A stretch of 50,313 bases of DNA, taken from Planctomyces sp. GTDB lineage: Bacteria > Planctomycetota > Planctomycetia > Planctomycetales > Planctomycetaceae. The stretch's first letter is position 1. Each line of letters starts with the position of its first letter. This document shows positions 35,084-43,285 of the stretch, in pieces. The DNA lies in NCBI GenBank assembly GCA_016795105.1, contig JAEUIH010000056.1, positions 1 through 50,313 on the forward strand, written 5' to 3'. Below the pieces are notes generated by a model. That model worked only from the letters and a program-made list of their open reading frames with translations, searched no databases and was not told the origin of the DNA. Both the position numbers and the translations under genes were made by a program.

Positions 35084-36619
35084 ATGTTTGGGAGGTTCTG
35101 GTTGAGTAGCCGAGCAGTCATGCTGGCATTTGCGGTGGGGCTTACGTTTTGTACGGTTTTACCAGGTCAGCTGAATGCTCAGGATCCTGCTCCAACTGCG
35201 GCAGAAACTCCGGTAGCAGAAGCAGAGCCTGTAGCTGAAGCCGCAGCTTCAGAGGCTCCAGTTCCGCCCACAGCGGAAGAGGTCATGGCAAAGTTGTCGG
35301 TCGGGATCGACACGATCTGGGTTATGGTGTGCGGCATGCTGGTGTTTTTTATGAATCTGGGATTCGGATGCGTGGAGTCCGGATTCTGCCGGGCAAAGAA
35401 CTGCGTGAACATTCTGTCAAAGAACTTTATTGTGTTCGCAGCCTGCTCGATCGGGTTTTGGTTCATTGGCTGGGACTTGATGTTCGGAGCGGGAGACGGT
35501 GAATTCATTGGAAATTCCGGGAGCCTGATGGTTCAGGGTGCAGACAACAGTCCAAAGCAGGCAACTCTGGGTTATGAAGGTGTCTATAGTGCGATTGCAT
35601 GGTCGACCGTTCCACTGTGGTGTAAGTTCTTCTTCCAGCTCGTATTTGCGGCAACCGCGGCTACGATTGTGTCGGGCGCAGTCGCAGAACGAATTAAGTA
35701 CCACGCGTTTATCATCTTTTGCTTTATCATGGCCGTTGCGATCTACCCAGTCACTGGTCACTGGATTTGGGGCTTCGGTTACCTCGCAGCAAAATGGAAT
35801 TTCTGGGACTTCGCTGGTTCGACCGTCGTGCACTCTGTCGGTGGCTGGGCAGCATTGACTGGAGCCATCATTCTTGGGCCTCGAATTGGAAAATTTGGTC
35901 CTGGTGGAAAGATCAATGCGATTCCGGGTCACAACATGACGGCTGCGTTTATCGGCTGCCTTGTTCTTTGGTTCGGCTGGTTTGGGTTTAATCCGGGCAG
36001 CACTATGAGCGTTGCGGCTGACGGTGGAGCAATGGCTGCGATTTCGGCTGTGAACACAAATATGGCCGCTGCATTCGCAACGATGACAGCCACGGCAACT
36101 GCCTGGATCCTGCTGGGTAAGCCGGATATTGGAATGACTTTGAACGGGTGTCTGGCGGGCCTCGTGGCAATCACAGCCCCAGCCTACTTCACAAGTCCTG
36201 CATGTTCCGCAATCATCGGTGCGATCTCTGGTGTGACTGTCGTGCTGGCTGTGCTGATGTTCGACCGACTGAGAATCGATGACCCAGTGGGTGCAATTTC
36301 CGTACATCTTGTACACGGTGTCTTCGGAACTCTGTGCGTCGGCCTGTTTTCAACGACAGACCTGTCAGCAACTCCAATCACTGGTGGACCAAAAGCTGGT
36401 CTGTTCTTCGGTGGTGGCACGGAACAGCTGGTTGCTCAGGCAGTTGGTGTTGTGATGGTCGGCGGATATGTACTGGTTGTCTCTTCAATTGCCTGGCTGG
36501 CTCTGAAGTACACAATCGGTATTCGAGTCTCTGAGTCTGAGGAAATTGAAGGTCTTGACCTTGGCGAACACGGTAACGAAGCTTACCACGGATTCGTAAT
36601 GCAGTCCTCCGGCAATTGA
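35084..36619 (+). CDS. amt: Ammonium transporter (Amt/MEP/Rh family)
   Basis: A 511-residue protein. GGAGAAGG lies 3 bases before this ATG; a GTG five codons earlier is less likely. A signal peptide (AVMLAFAVGLTFCTVLPGQLNAQ) and an Ala/Pro/Glu-rich linker precede the transporter core, as in other Amt proteins with a cleaved leader. Core hallmarks: WVMVCGMLVFFMNLGFGCVE, VHSVGGWAALTGAIILGPR with the first pore histidine, GWFGFNPGS, and VHLVHGVFGTLCVGLF with the second. The C-terminal GLDLGEHGNEAYHGF is the usual cytoplasmic tail contacting PII. No glnK is adjacent. It conducts ammonium across the inner membrane; a sigma-54 promoter precedes it. Confidence 0.96.
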   Translation: MFGRFWLSSRAVMLAFAVGLTFCTVLPGQLNAQDPAPTAAETPVAEAEPVAEAAASEAPVPPTAEEVMAKLSVGIDTIWVMVCGMLVFFMNLGFGCVESGFCRAKNCVNILSKNFIVFAACSIGFWFIGWDLMFGAGDGEFIGNSGSLMVQGADNSPKQATLGYEGVYSAIAWSTVPLWCKFFFQLVFAATAATIVSGAVAERIKYHAFIIFCFIMAVAIYPVTGHWIWGFGYLAAKWNFWDFAGSTVVHSVGGWAALTGAIILGPRIGKFGPGGKINAIPGHNMTAAFIGCLVLWFGWFGFNPGSTMSVAADGGAMAAISAVNTNMAAAFATMTATATAWILLGKPDIGMTLNGCLAGLVAITAPAYFTSPACSAIIGAISGVTVVLAVLMFDRLRIDDPVGAISVHLVHGVFGTLCVGLFSTTDLSATPITGGPKAGLFFGGGTEQLVAQAVGVVMVGGYVLVVSSIAWLALKYTIGIRVSESEEIEGLDLGEHGNEAYHGFVMQSSGN

Positions 36620-36761
36620 TCTGAGTCATCTCAGCGTTCCTGATGAGGACGTATGAAATGAGCTCTGCTGATACAGGGTGGAATCGACAAAGTCGGTTGC
36701 ACCCTGTTATCGTTGGCACCCTGCGATTGGTTGTCGAGCGTTCGTGGGGAGACTCTGAGTG

Positions 36762-37637
36762 ATGAATTCAATACTGCTGCTTGCTGCCTGCGTCTGTTTC
36801 GCGGAGTTTCAAACAGTTTCGTCAGGCGATGAGCGGCTTGATGCGGTCGATGTTTGTTTTGTCTCCGAATTTGATCAGTCGGAACAGCGATATGTGATGA
36901 TGGGGCTTCCTGGCGGTGCTGAAACGAAGCGGTCGAATGCCACTGCTCAGAAAACGGCTGACTCGGAACAGAAGCCTGAATGTCGTGATGTTCTGATTGC
37001 ACTTCACGGTCACGGTTCTGATCGCTGGCAGTTTATTCGAGATGAACGCGACGAGTGTCGTGTTGCTCGCGTGTTTGCGCAGATGCACCGTATGCTCTAT
37101 GTGTCTCCCGACTATCGAGCAAGGACCTCGTGGATGGGGCCGGCAGCCGAGGCCGACCTGGTGCAGATCATTCGTGAATTGAAAGAGAAATACTCGATTC
37201 GCCATGTGTTCCTTTGCGGCGGTTCAATGGGTGGTACGTCGGCTCTGATTTTTGCTGGACTGCATCCAGACCAGATTCAGGGAGTTGTGTCTCTGAATGG
37301 TACGGCGAACATGGTGGAGTACACTGGATTTGCGGATGCCGTCGCCGAGTCCTATGGAGGGAGCAGGTCTGAGGTTCCGGAAAGGTATCGCGAACGAAGT
37401 CCTGAATTGTCGTTTGAGCAGTTGACGATGCCGGTTGCGATGACCGTTGGAGGGCAGGACACTCTGGTTCCGCCGGACAGTTGTCGTCGGCTGTCAGCGT
37501 TGCTGATGAATGCAGGAACACCGTGTCTGCTGATTGATCATCCGGATGGAGGTCATGCATCGAATGCAGAAGACACTCTGAGAGCACTTGCATTTGTACG
37601 CGATGCCGTGCTTTTGAAGTCCCAAAGTGCTCAATGA
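36762..37637 (+). CDS. Alpha/beta hydrolase (esterase/peptidase-like)
   Basis: A 291-residue protein starting at ATG, with GTG one codon earlier. The N-terminus (SILLLAACVCFAEF) is a short signal peptide. Fold hallmarks: DVLIALHGHGSDRWQF (oxyanion region), the nucleophile elbow LCGGSMGGTSALIF (Ser in GGSMGG), an acid in TVGGQDTLVPP and a His in HPDGGHASN. The family includes esterases, prolyl-oligopeptidase-like enzymes and depolymerases; the substrate is unknown. It follows amt by about 140 bp and may be independent. Confidence 0.85.
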   Translation: MNSILLLAACVCFAEFQTVSSGDERLDAVDVCFVSEFDQSEQRYVMMGLPGGAETKRSNATAQKTADSEQKPECRDVLIALHGHGSDRWQFIRDERDECRVARVFAQMHRMLYVSPDYRARTSWMGPAAEADLVQIIRELKEKYSIRHVFLCGGSMGGTSALIFAGLHPDQIQGVVSLNGTANMVEYTGFADAVAESYGGSRSEVPERYRERSPELSFEQLTMPVAMTVGGQDTLVPPDSCRRLSALLMNAGTPCLLIDHPDGGHASNAEDTLRALAFVRDAVLLKSQSAQ

Positions 37638-37703
37638 GCCGTGGAACAGCTCTGTGAGCCGAGTCAGTAGTCGTTGAGCCGAAAATTGCAGGTTGCACCC
37701 GAA

Positions 37704-40067
37704 CTACTTTGCGTCGATCTGGTGCTTCATGAAGCACAATCGGTCGCGGTCGGCTGTCTCGTAGAATTCCGTGAGCATGTCGCCGATCTTAGGGGCATAG
37801 TCAATGGTTTTCCTTTGACGCCCGCCGACGATTGTGATGGGTTTATCGAGGTCAATTCCGGGCATTCCGGGGCTGAGCATCAACACGGCGGACGACGGCA
37901 TCGAAGAACACAGAATTCCGTTGTTTTCGGTTAGCCTGCATTCCAGAGGTGCCGGGCGAAACTTTCTCGCATCCCGCCATTCCGAGGGTGCATCAAGTTC
38001 CGCAAACCGCTCGGGGATAGATTCAAGGAGCAAGTGAAACCAGCGACGTTCGCTGGATCGCAGGAGATTTGCATGGATCAGCGCCGGATATCGGTCTCTC
38101 TGGTGCTTTGACATCCACTCAAACAAAAACGGTCGCTCTTCTGTGAACCTTTCGAAACCGCGGCCCGGGTACATTATGAATGTCAGGTCTGTCAGCAGAC
38201 GTGTTTCTGATTCGCGCCGGAACAACCGCTGCAGGAGTACACCCAGCCGTCCGTGCCAGTTCCCCTGTTTTTCGCCAACTACAACATACCACGGGACCTC
38301 TGGATGGTTGTGGGCCGTCCACTTGAAGTGTTCACGGCCGAGCGACGCGATGGAAGCAACACCAGCGAACAGGTCAGGATGTGCTGTTGCCATATCAATG
38401 GCTGCTTCGCCCCCGATTCCATGCCCGGCCACGAAGACTCGAGTATCGTCGATTCTTAGGCGCAGTTTGATCTGTCGCACGAGTTGAAGGAATTTCTGGT
38501 GAGTCTGTGCGGCCGCGTCATATGCTCCGTGATTTTCTTCCCAGGCCTCGGGAGTCACGACCACATAACCATGCCGAATTGCCAGTGGGATCCACAGGTC
38601 AACAGCTCGTTCAGATTCGGTGAATTCTCGAGGAAACGCAATCAACAGAGGGTACGACCGCGAATCTGAATACTCGGGAGGAACAATCCCGGTGCATCCC
38701 ATTGTTGACTCTGTTGCTTCGATTCGAAACCTACCTTCTGCGAGTGGTTGTTCGTAATCCGCATGGACGGGATCAATCGCGGGGAGAGATCGGATCAATG
38801 CCGCCATTCGATCCGGGCCAACGCCTTCCTGCTGTTCGATTTTCGCCAGCAGCTCAACACGCACCGAATGTTCTTCGGGCTGTGTCTGCATGTAATCCAG
38901 AACCAATAAGCGGGCTTCAAACAGTCCCCAGGTTTCCTGCAGATTTTGAATCGCTGATTCCGGGCCCAGCAACCATCCGGACACGGCCAAAGCAACGGCT
39001 CCAACCGGGTCGCCCTGTTCATCGGCGAGGAGTTCAAACGGACCAAAGCGATCAACCGTGTTCGCGTTCAGTCCCTTCAGTACCAGCTGAATCATTTCGG
39101 CAGACCGGCGGGATTGTTCTTCATCCTGAACGGCCGAAGGCAGTTTTTCAAGGCGAACCCTCAGGGATTCAATTCGACGTTGAGTGGCTTCAGCGGCTTC
39201 GATGATTTGTGATGCTCGGACGAGCGTCTCCGGGGCCAGTTGGTCTTTGGGAAAAAGTCGAGCTGCAGAAAGTGCCAGCTGAAATTGTCCGGCAGAGTTT
39301 CGCCGATCCAGTTCCTCGAGGATCCGCTCTCCAAGCTGGGTTCTCAGCGAATCACGAACTCGAGTCCCTTCGCCCTGAAGCTCAGGAAAGTCACCGGCAA
39401 TCGTGTCGAGGACTCTTCCGGCATGATCGATCAGCCCGGCTTTCATCAGCATGCGGACAAGTTCCAGACGCCGCCACGGGCTGGTTGAAAACTCATCCAC
39501 GCGTTCGAGGATACCGGGGAACATTCTGTTCTGAGGAATGGCCGACAGGGGAATGCGGTATTGCCAGTTGTGTGTGAGTGAAGTCACATCGGCAAAGAGT
39601 TCATTCACCTGAGTAATTGCAACGGTGATTTCTTCTTCTCGGCCTTGAGCAAGTCGAAGTCGAACGGTGGCGATTCCGTTTTCGTCGAAGTCAGAAATAT
39701 CGGGTACACCGATGATATCCGGTATTGGTTTTCGGCTGACTGCTTTTTGCCGAATTCGAAAGCTCTGGTTTGGCCAGTCCTGAGGATTGATGACGACGGG
39801 ATTGCTGTTTTGCGAAGCAATATAAACGTGTCGAAATCCCTGATCGATTTTGCGAACTTCGATTCTTTCATCCCGTCCATCCGGCGACAGTGTCGTTTCG
39901 CGAGAGCACATGCCGCGAAAGATAATGCCGCTATTGGATTGGACAGCCCCCGCCACCGGATCATCAGCGGCCAAAGTTGAGGGATGATTGAAGAGCTGCA
40001 GACTCATTGAACCTGCAAGCAGGCAGACAAAAGCCAGGCGGCTGTTAGAAAGTGAGAACGACTTCAT
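37704..40067 (-). CDS. Large secreted protein with C-terminal alpha/beta-hydrolase domain
   Basis: A 787-residue protein. The chosen start gives a signal peptide (LAFVCLLAGSMSLQLF, then LAAD); an upstream start would put 25 residues before it. The N-terminal 500 residues are not recognised: a beta-rich part (TVRLRLAQGREEEITVAI) followed by helical repeats. Residues about 480-700 form a hydrolase with YPLLIAFPREFTESERAVDLW, VFVAGHGIGGEAAIDMATAHP (nucleophile elbow GHGIGG) and PWYVVVGEKQGNW. The elbow has His and Gly around an Ile where serine is expected (G-x-S-x-G), so catalysis is doubtful. It is convergent with the other hydrolase gene. Confidence 0.75.
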   Translation of the reverse strand: MKSFSLSNSRLAFVCLLAGSMSLQLFNHPSTLAADDPVAGAVQSNSGIIFRGMCSRETTLSPDGRDERIEVRKIDQGFRHVYIASQNSNPVVINPQDWPNQSFRIRQKAVSRKPIPDIIGVPDISDFDENGIATVRLRLAQGREEEITVAITQVNELFADVTSLTHNWQYRIPLSAIPQNRMFPGILERVDEFSTSPWRRLELVRMLMKAGLIDHAGRVLDTIAGDFPELQGEGTRVRDSLRTQLGERILEELDRRNSAGQFQLALSAARLFPKDQLAPETLVRASQIIEAAEATQRRIESLRVRLEKLPSAVQDEEQSRRSAEMIQLVLKGLNANTVDRFGPFELLADEQGDPVGAVALAVSGWLLGPESAIQNLQETWGLFEARLLVLDYMQTQPEEHSVRVELLAKIEQQEGVGPDRMAALIRSLPAIDPVHADYEQPLAEGRFRIEATESTMGCTGIVPPEYSDSRSYPLLIAFPREFTESERAVDLWIPLAIRHGYVVVTPEAWEENHGAYDAAAQTHQKFLQLVRQIKLRLRIDDTRVFVAGHGIGGEAAIDMATAHPDLFAGVASIASLGREHFKWTAHNHPEVPWYVVVGEKQGNWHGRLGVLLQRLFRRESETRLLTDLTFIMYPGRGFERFTEERPFLFEWMSKHQRDRYPALIHANLLRSSERRWFHLLLESIPERFAELDAPSEWRDARKFRPAPLECRLTENNGILCSSMPSSAVLMLSPGMPGIDLDKPITIVGGRQRKTIDYAPKIGDMLTEFYETADRDRLCFMKHQIDAK

Positions 40068-40169
40068 CGGAATCATCGCTGCTGCAACAGGCTGCGGAAA
40101 AATGACCGCGGCCAATGCTGCATGGAGACAGCATTGGCTCAAACGGTTGTGCTCGCGCCACAGCAGGCA

Positions 40170-40562
40170 TTATTCCATAAAGAAGTCGGTTGGGCCACGC
40201 AAAGTGTAGTACGGATACTGGACAAGAGCCGGAGCCGCATTTTCAGGCGGGTACATCAGGCCTTGTGGGTACGAGTAGGTGTGGAAGTTTCGGTGAACAG
40301 GATGGAACGGGAGGTTACATCCGGCACCAGCGCCGTTGCAGTGACCCTGATGTCCGGGAGGACATGTTGGGCACTGTTGAGAAGCGCCTGACGGACTACC
40401 GTCATGGTACATCGGCATTTCTGTTGGAGTTTCGTGGCCGCCCCAGGACGCGAACGTCGGAGACGGGTTTTGACCACGAAATGTTGGTGTTGTGGAAGCG
40501 CACCCAGTTGCCAGGATTCCAATCGCCCCCGAAAGCAGCAGCGCAAAAGCACGAGATTGCAT
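40170..40562 (-). CDS. Small Cys/His-rich lipoprotein
   Basis: A 130-residue protein with a lipobox (ALLLSGAIGILATGCAS); an upstream in-frame start adds 13 residues before the signal. The mature part is Pro/His/Gly-rich with CPTCPPGHQGHC and CNLPFHPVHRNFH, which could bind metal, and ends with YPPENAAPALVQYPYY and TLRGPTDFF. I have a sense that this tail recurs in planctomycete proteins but cannot confirm it here. It is divergent from the epimerase gene and lies 102 bp downstream of nothing on its own strand that suggests a role. Confidence 0.7.
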   Translation of the reverse strand: MQSRAFALLLSGAIGILATGCASTTPTFRGQNPSPTFASWGGHETPTEMPMYHDGSPSGASQQCPTCPPGHQGHCNGAGAGCNLPFHPVHRNFHTYSYPQGLMYPPENAAPALVQYPYYTLRGPTDFFME

Positions 40563-40806
40563 TGATATTGACTCCCTAAACTCCCCCTGCAAACGAATCA
40601 CACAAAATCGTTATCGGCAACAGAACCCATGAAACATGCAAAATCCCTACAAATCATCCAGATGTTGAAACAGGAAGATTGTATGGTCTTGCGTAAATTG
40701 CCTGATCGGCATACAGTCACGAAGCGAAAAAGGGAGTTTCCTTGCGGCCGCAATTTTGTTGTAAGTGGCTGTCGTTTATCGGTTTAGGATTGACAGGAGC
40801 GTACTC

Positions 40807-41550
40807 GTGCATATTGCCGCTTCAACGCGAAGTCTATGGGATTTGGCGTTCCCGGCAGCGTGTCTGCAAATTCAGGATCTGGAGTTTGATCGGGTCGAAA
40901 TCTGGTTGAATGAGACGTTTGACCAGCTCAAGCCGTCTCAGGTTGCACGCGATCCGGAGACCTACGCGACTCAAATGCGTGAAGCGAGTCGAGTTGCCCC
41001 GAGCGCTGTGTTCCTGGAATCTGAAGTGGACATGGCCACATTTACGGCAATTGTCCAGTTCTGCAAACTGCTCAAAGTGGTCCAGCTGACAATTCTGGCT
41101 TCTCCCAAGGGGACTCCGTTTAATACAGAGATTGACCGACTGCGAGAGCGATCATCGCTGTGCAATCAGGAGGGGGTTCGACTCTCGATTCTGACACGAA
41201 CGGGCCTGTTGAGCGAAGACCCTCACACTGCGGTCGAATTGTGCCAGTCGGTCAAAGGACTCGGAATTACTCTGGATCCCAGCTATTTCATTTGTCGTCC
41301 CGGTGGCGTGGTCGACTTTGATATCGTTTACAATCACGTTCTGCACGTGCATTTGCGGGATACATCTCAAACCGAGATTCAGGTTCCAGGTGGGCTCGGC
41401 GAGGTGGACTACAATCAAATTGTGGCCCGTCTCCGCCAGTGCGGCTACCAGCGGACTCTCAGCATCGACCTGTTGCCCCAGACGTTGGCGGGCCGGGAGC
41501 GAACTCTGGAATTGAGGAAACTGCGAATGCTGATGGAATCGATGCTTTAG
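40807..41550 (+). CDS. Sugar phosphate isomerase/epimerase-like TIM-barrel protein
   Basis: A 247-residue protein beginning at GTG, with AGGAG 9 bases upstream; an earlier in-frame GTG at 40765 lacks such a site. VHIAASTRSLWDL is the first barrel strand. Later elements, FDRVEIWLNET, VRLSILTRTG, LGITLDPSYFI, HVLHVHLRDTSQTEIQVPGGLGEVDYNQI and RTLSIDLLPQ, fit the xylose isomerase-like/AP endonuclease 2 superfamily with metal-binding His/Asp/Glu. The substrate is unknown. It precedes the Mrp-like gene by about 170 bp. Confidence 0.85.
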   Translation: MHIAASTRSLWDLAFPAACLQIQDLEFDRVEIWLNETFDQLKPSQVARDPETYATQMREASRVAPSAVFLESEVDMATFTAIVQFCKLLKVVQLTILASPKGTPFNTEIDRLRERSSLCNQEGVRLSILTRTGLLSEDPHTAVELCQSVKGLGITLDPSYFICRPGGVVDFDIVYNHVLHVHLRDTSQTEIQVPGGLGEVDYNQIVARLRQCGYQRTLSIDLLPQTLAGRERTLELRKLRMLMESML

Positions 41551-41721
41551 GTCGATGCCCGATCATCAGGACTGAGAAAAGTGGCAAGGATGTGCGGCTT
41601 GGCAAGTTGATAACTGCGCTCATGCCCGTAGGATGCGACAGGGGCAGTATATGGCTGGCTGTACGATGAAAACAGCTGTCTGATCTGCCATCGGTCTCAC
41701 TTACGGCAATCGGAAAAAGTC

Positions 41722-42789
41722 ATGGCGCGCGTCGAGCAGGTTCGCAGTGTTGTTTCGCAGATACAGGATCCGGAACTAGGGCAGTCACTGGGTGATCTGC
41801 GAATGGTTCAGGACGTAAAAGCCGATGGAAATCGCCTGATCGTGACCATTGAGCTTCCGACGCCTGCGTATCCCCAGCCCGGAAGACTTGACGAAGCAGT
41901 TCGCCAGAAGGTGACTCCCCTGCTGGATGCTGACCAGACCGTGGAAGTAGCGTTTCGTCCGGTGGTCCGTGGACGCGATGCTGGTGGTCGCGTCGGTCTG
42001 AAGATCCACAACATTATTGCCGTTGGCAGCGGAAAAGGCGGTGTCGGAAAAAGCACAGTCGCTGCTGCGATCGCCTGTGGGCTGCATTCAATGGGGTGCC
42101 GCGTTGGATTGATGGATGCAGACGTCTATGGACCTAGTATCCCTCACATGATGGGTGCCTCGGGACGACCGGGAGCCACGGAAATTGAAGATGGTCAGGG
42201 CAACAAGTTCGTTCGTATGGAGCCAATCGACGTCAGCGGCCTTAAACTGATTTCGATGGGATTCTTCATTGAGCAGGGGCAGTCAGTTGTCTGGCGTGGT
42301 CCAATGCTGCACAAGGCACTGACTCAATTTCTGAAAGATACCGCGTGGGGAGAGCTGGATTATCTGATCATTGACCTACCTCCCGGCACCGGCGACGTTT
42401 CACTGACCCTGTCTCAACTTGTGGGTTTGGCAGGAGCAGTCGTGGTTTGCACGCCTCAGCAGGTGGCGCTGCTGGATGCCATCAAGGCGGTCGACATGTA
42501 TCAGAAGGTGAACGTTCCAATTCTTGGATTCGTAGAAAACATGTCCGGAGAGATTTTCGGACGCGGTGGCGCTCGGAAAGTCGCTGAGGAGCTCAAGGTT
42601 CCGTTCCTCGGTGAAATACCAATGCACGGCTGTATTCGCGAATACTGTGACCGGGGGCAAATGCTCCAGATGTTGACCGAAGAAAATCCTGCCCTCGAAC
42701 CCTTAAAGGCAGTCTGCCGGTCAGTGGCGATGCAGGTCGTCCGGGAACTTGTCAAATCTCCCTCCGGTCCAACACTGGAAATTCTGTAG
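41722..42789 (+). CDS. mrp: Mrp/ApbC-like P-loop ATPase lacking the CxxC loop
   Basis: A 355-residue protein. An N-terminal MIP18/DUF59 domain (SVVSQIQDPELGQSLGDLRM) leads to a Mrp/NBP35 ATPase with the deviant Walker A VGSGKGGVGKSTVAAAIA, DADVYGPSIPHMMG, MGFFIEQGQSVVWRGPMLH and LIIDLPPGTGDVSLTLSQL. Normal members carry Fe-S clusters to apoproteins through a CxxC motif in the loop after VENMS. Here the segment reads VENMSGEIFGRGGARK: the CxxC loop is deleted. Upstream of sufE and sufS, a sulfur or Fe-S role is likely, but cluster binding by the usual residues is not possible. Confidence 0.92.
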   Translation: MARVEQVRSVVSQIQDPELGQSLGDLRMVQDVKADGNRLIVTIELPTPAYPQPGRLDEAVRQKVTPLLDADQTVEVAFRPVVRGRDAGGRVGLKIHNIIAVGSGKGGVGKSTVAAAIACGLHSMGCRVGLMDADVYGPSIPHMMGASGRPGATEIEDGQGNKFVRMEPIDVSGLKLISMGFFIEQGQSVVWRGPMLHKALTQFLKDTAWGELDYLIIDLPPGTGDVSLTLSQLVGLAGAVVVCTPQQVALLDAIKAVDMYQKVNVPILGFVENMSGEIFGRGGARKVAEELKVPFLGEIPMHGCIREYCDRGQMLQMLTEENPALEPLKAVCRSVAMQVVRELVKSPSGPTLEIL

Positions 42790-42802
42790 TTGCGAATCCA
42801 TT

Positions 42803-42850
42803 GTGTTTGAGGTGTACAGTGTTTGAGGTTTTCAGCGGTTGAAGTTTTCA
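42803..42850 (+). repeat. 16-bp three-copy tandem repeat abutting the sufE start
   Basis: GTGTTTGAGGTGTACA (42803), GTGTTTGAGGTTTTCA (42819) and GCGGTTGAAGTTTTCA (42835) follow each other with an exact 16-bp period and end three bases before the sufE ATG. They occupy most of the 64-bp gap after mrp, and leave sufE without an obvious Shine-Dalgarno sequence. Confidence 0.85.
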
Positions 42851-42853
42851 GCG

Positions 42854-43285
42854 ATGACAATTCAGGAATTACTGTCTGAATACGAGGAACTGGTCGACTG
42901 GGAAGAACAGTGCGACTATTTGATTGACATCGGCCGCGAGCTTCCCGTGTTTCCGGAAGAATTCAAGACTGATTCGAATATTGTTCATGGGTGTCAAAGC
43001 CGAGTCTGGCTGGTTGCCGGACTTGATCAAAGTCACGACCATGAGTTTGTTCGACTTCAGGCAGACAGTGATGCGATGATTGTTCGAGGCTTGATAGCGG
43101 TATTGCTGGCAGCTTACCAGAACAAAACTCCTCAGCAGGTCCTGGACACCGATATCGAGGGGCTGTTTGAGCGGATGGGCCTGAATCGACATCTCAGCTC
43201 ATCGCGTCGAAATGGCCTGCACGGAATGGTTGAGAGAATTCGCCGGTATGCTTCGGAGATTGTCGGCGCGGAGGGATCGCAATGA
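42854..43285 (+). CDS. sufE: SufE-type sulfur-acceptor protein
   Basis: A 143-residue protein starting at ATG; a TTG five codons earlier lies inside a tandem repeat. SufE hallmarks: LLSEYEELVDWEEQCDYLIDIGR, then VHGCQSRVWLVA, whose Cys accepts persulfide from the desulfurase. The C-terminal helices (LNRHLSSSRRNGLHGMVERI) are normal for the family. It stimulates SufS and passes sulfur towards Fe-S assembly. It overlaps sufS by four bases (ATGA), so the two are translationally coupled. sufBCD is not in the window. Confidence 0.95.
   Translation: MTIQELLSEYEELVDWEEQCDYLIDIGRELPVFPEEFKTDSNIVHGCQSRVWLVAGLDQSHDHEFVRLQADSDAMIVRGLIAVLLAAYQNKTPQQVLDTDIEGLFERMGLNRHLSSSRRNGLHGMVERIRRYASEIVGAEGSQ

Noticed and set aside
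35417-36316. A 299-residue minus-strand reading frame opposite amt
   Set aside because: Rich in Cys, Arg and His as expected for an antisense frame of a membrane protein; amt is unambiguous.
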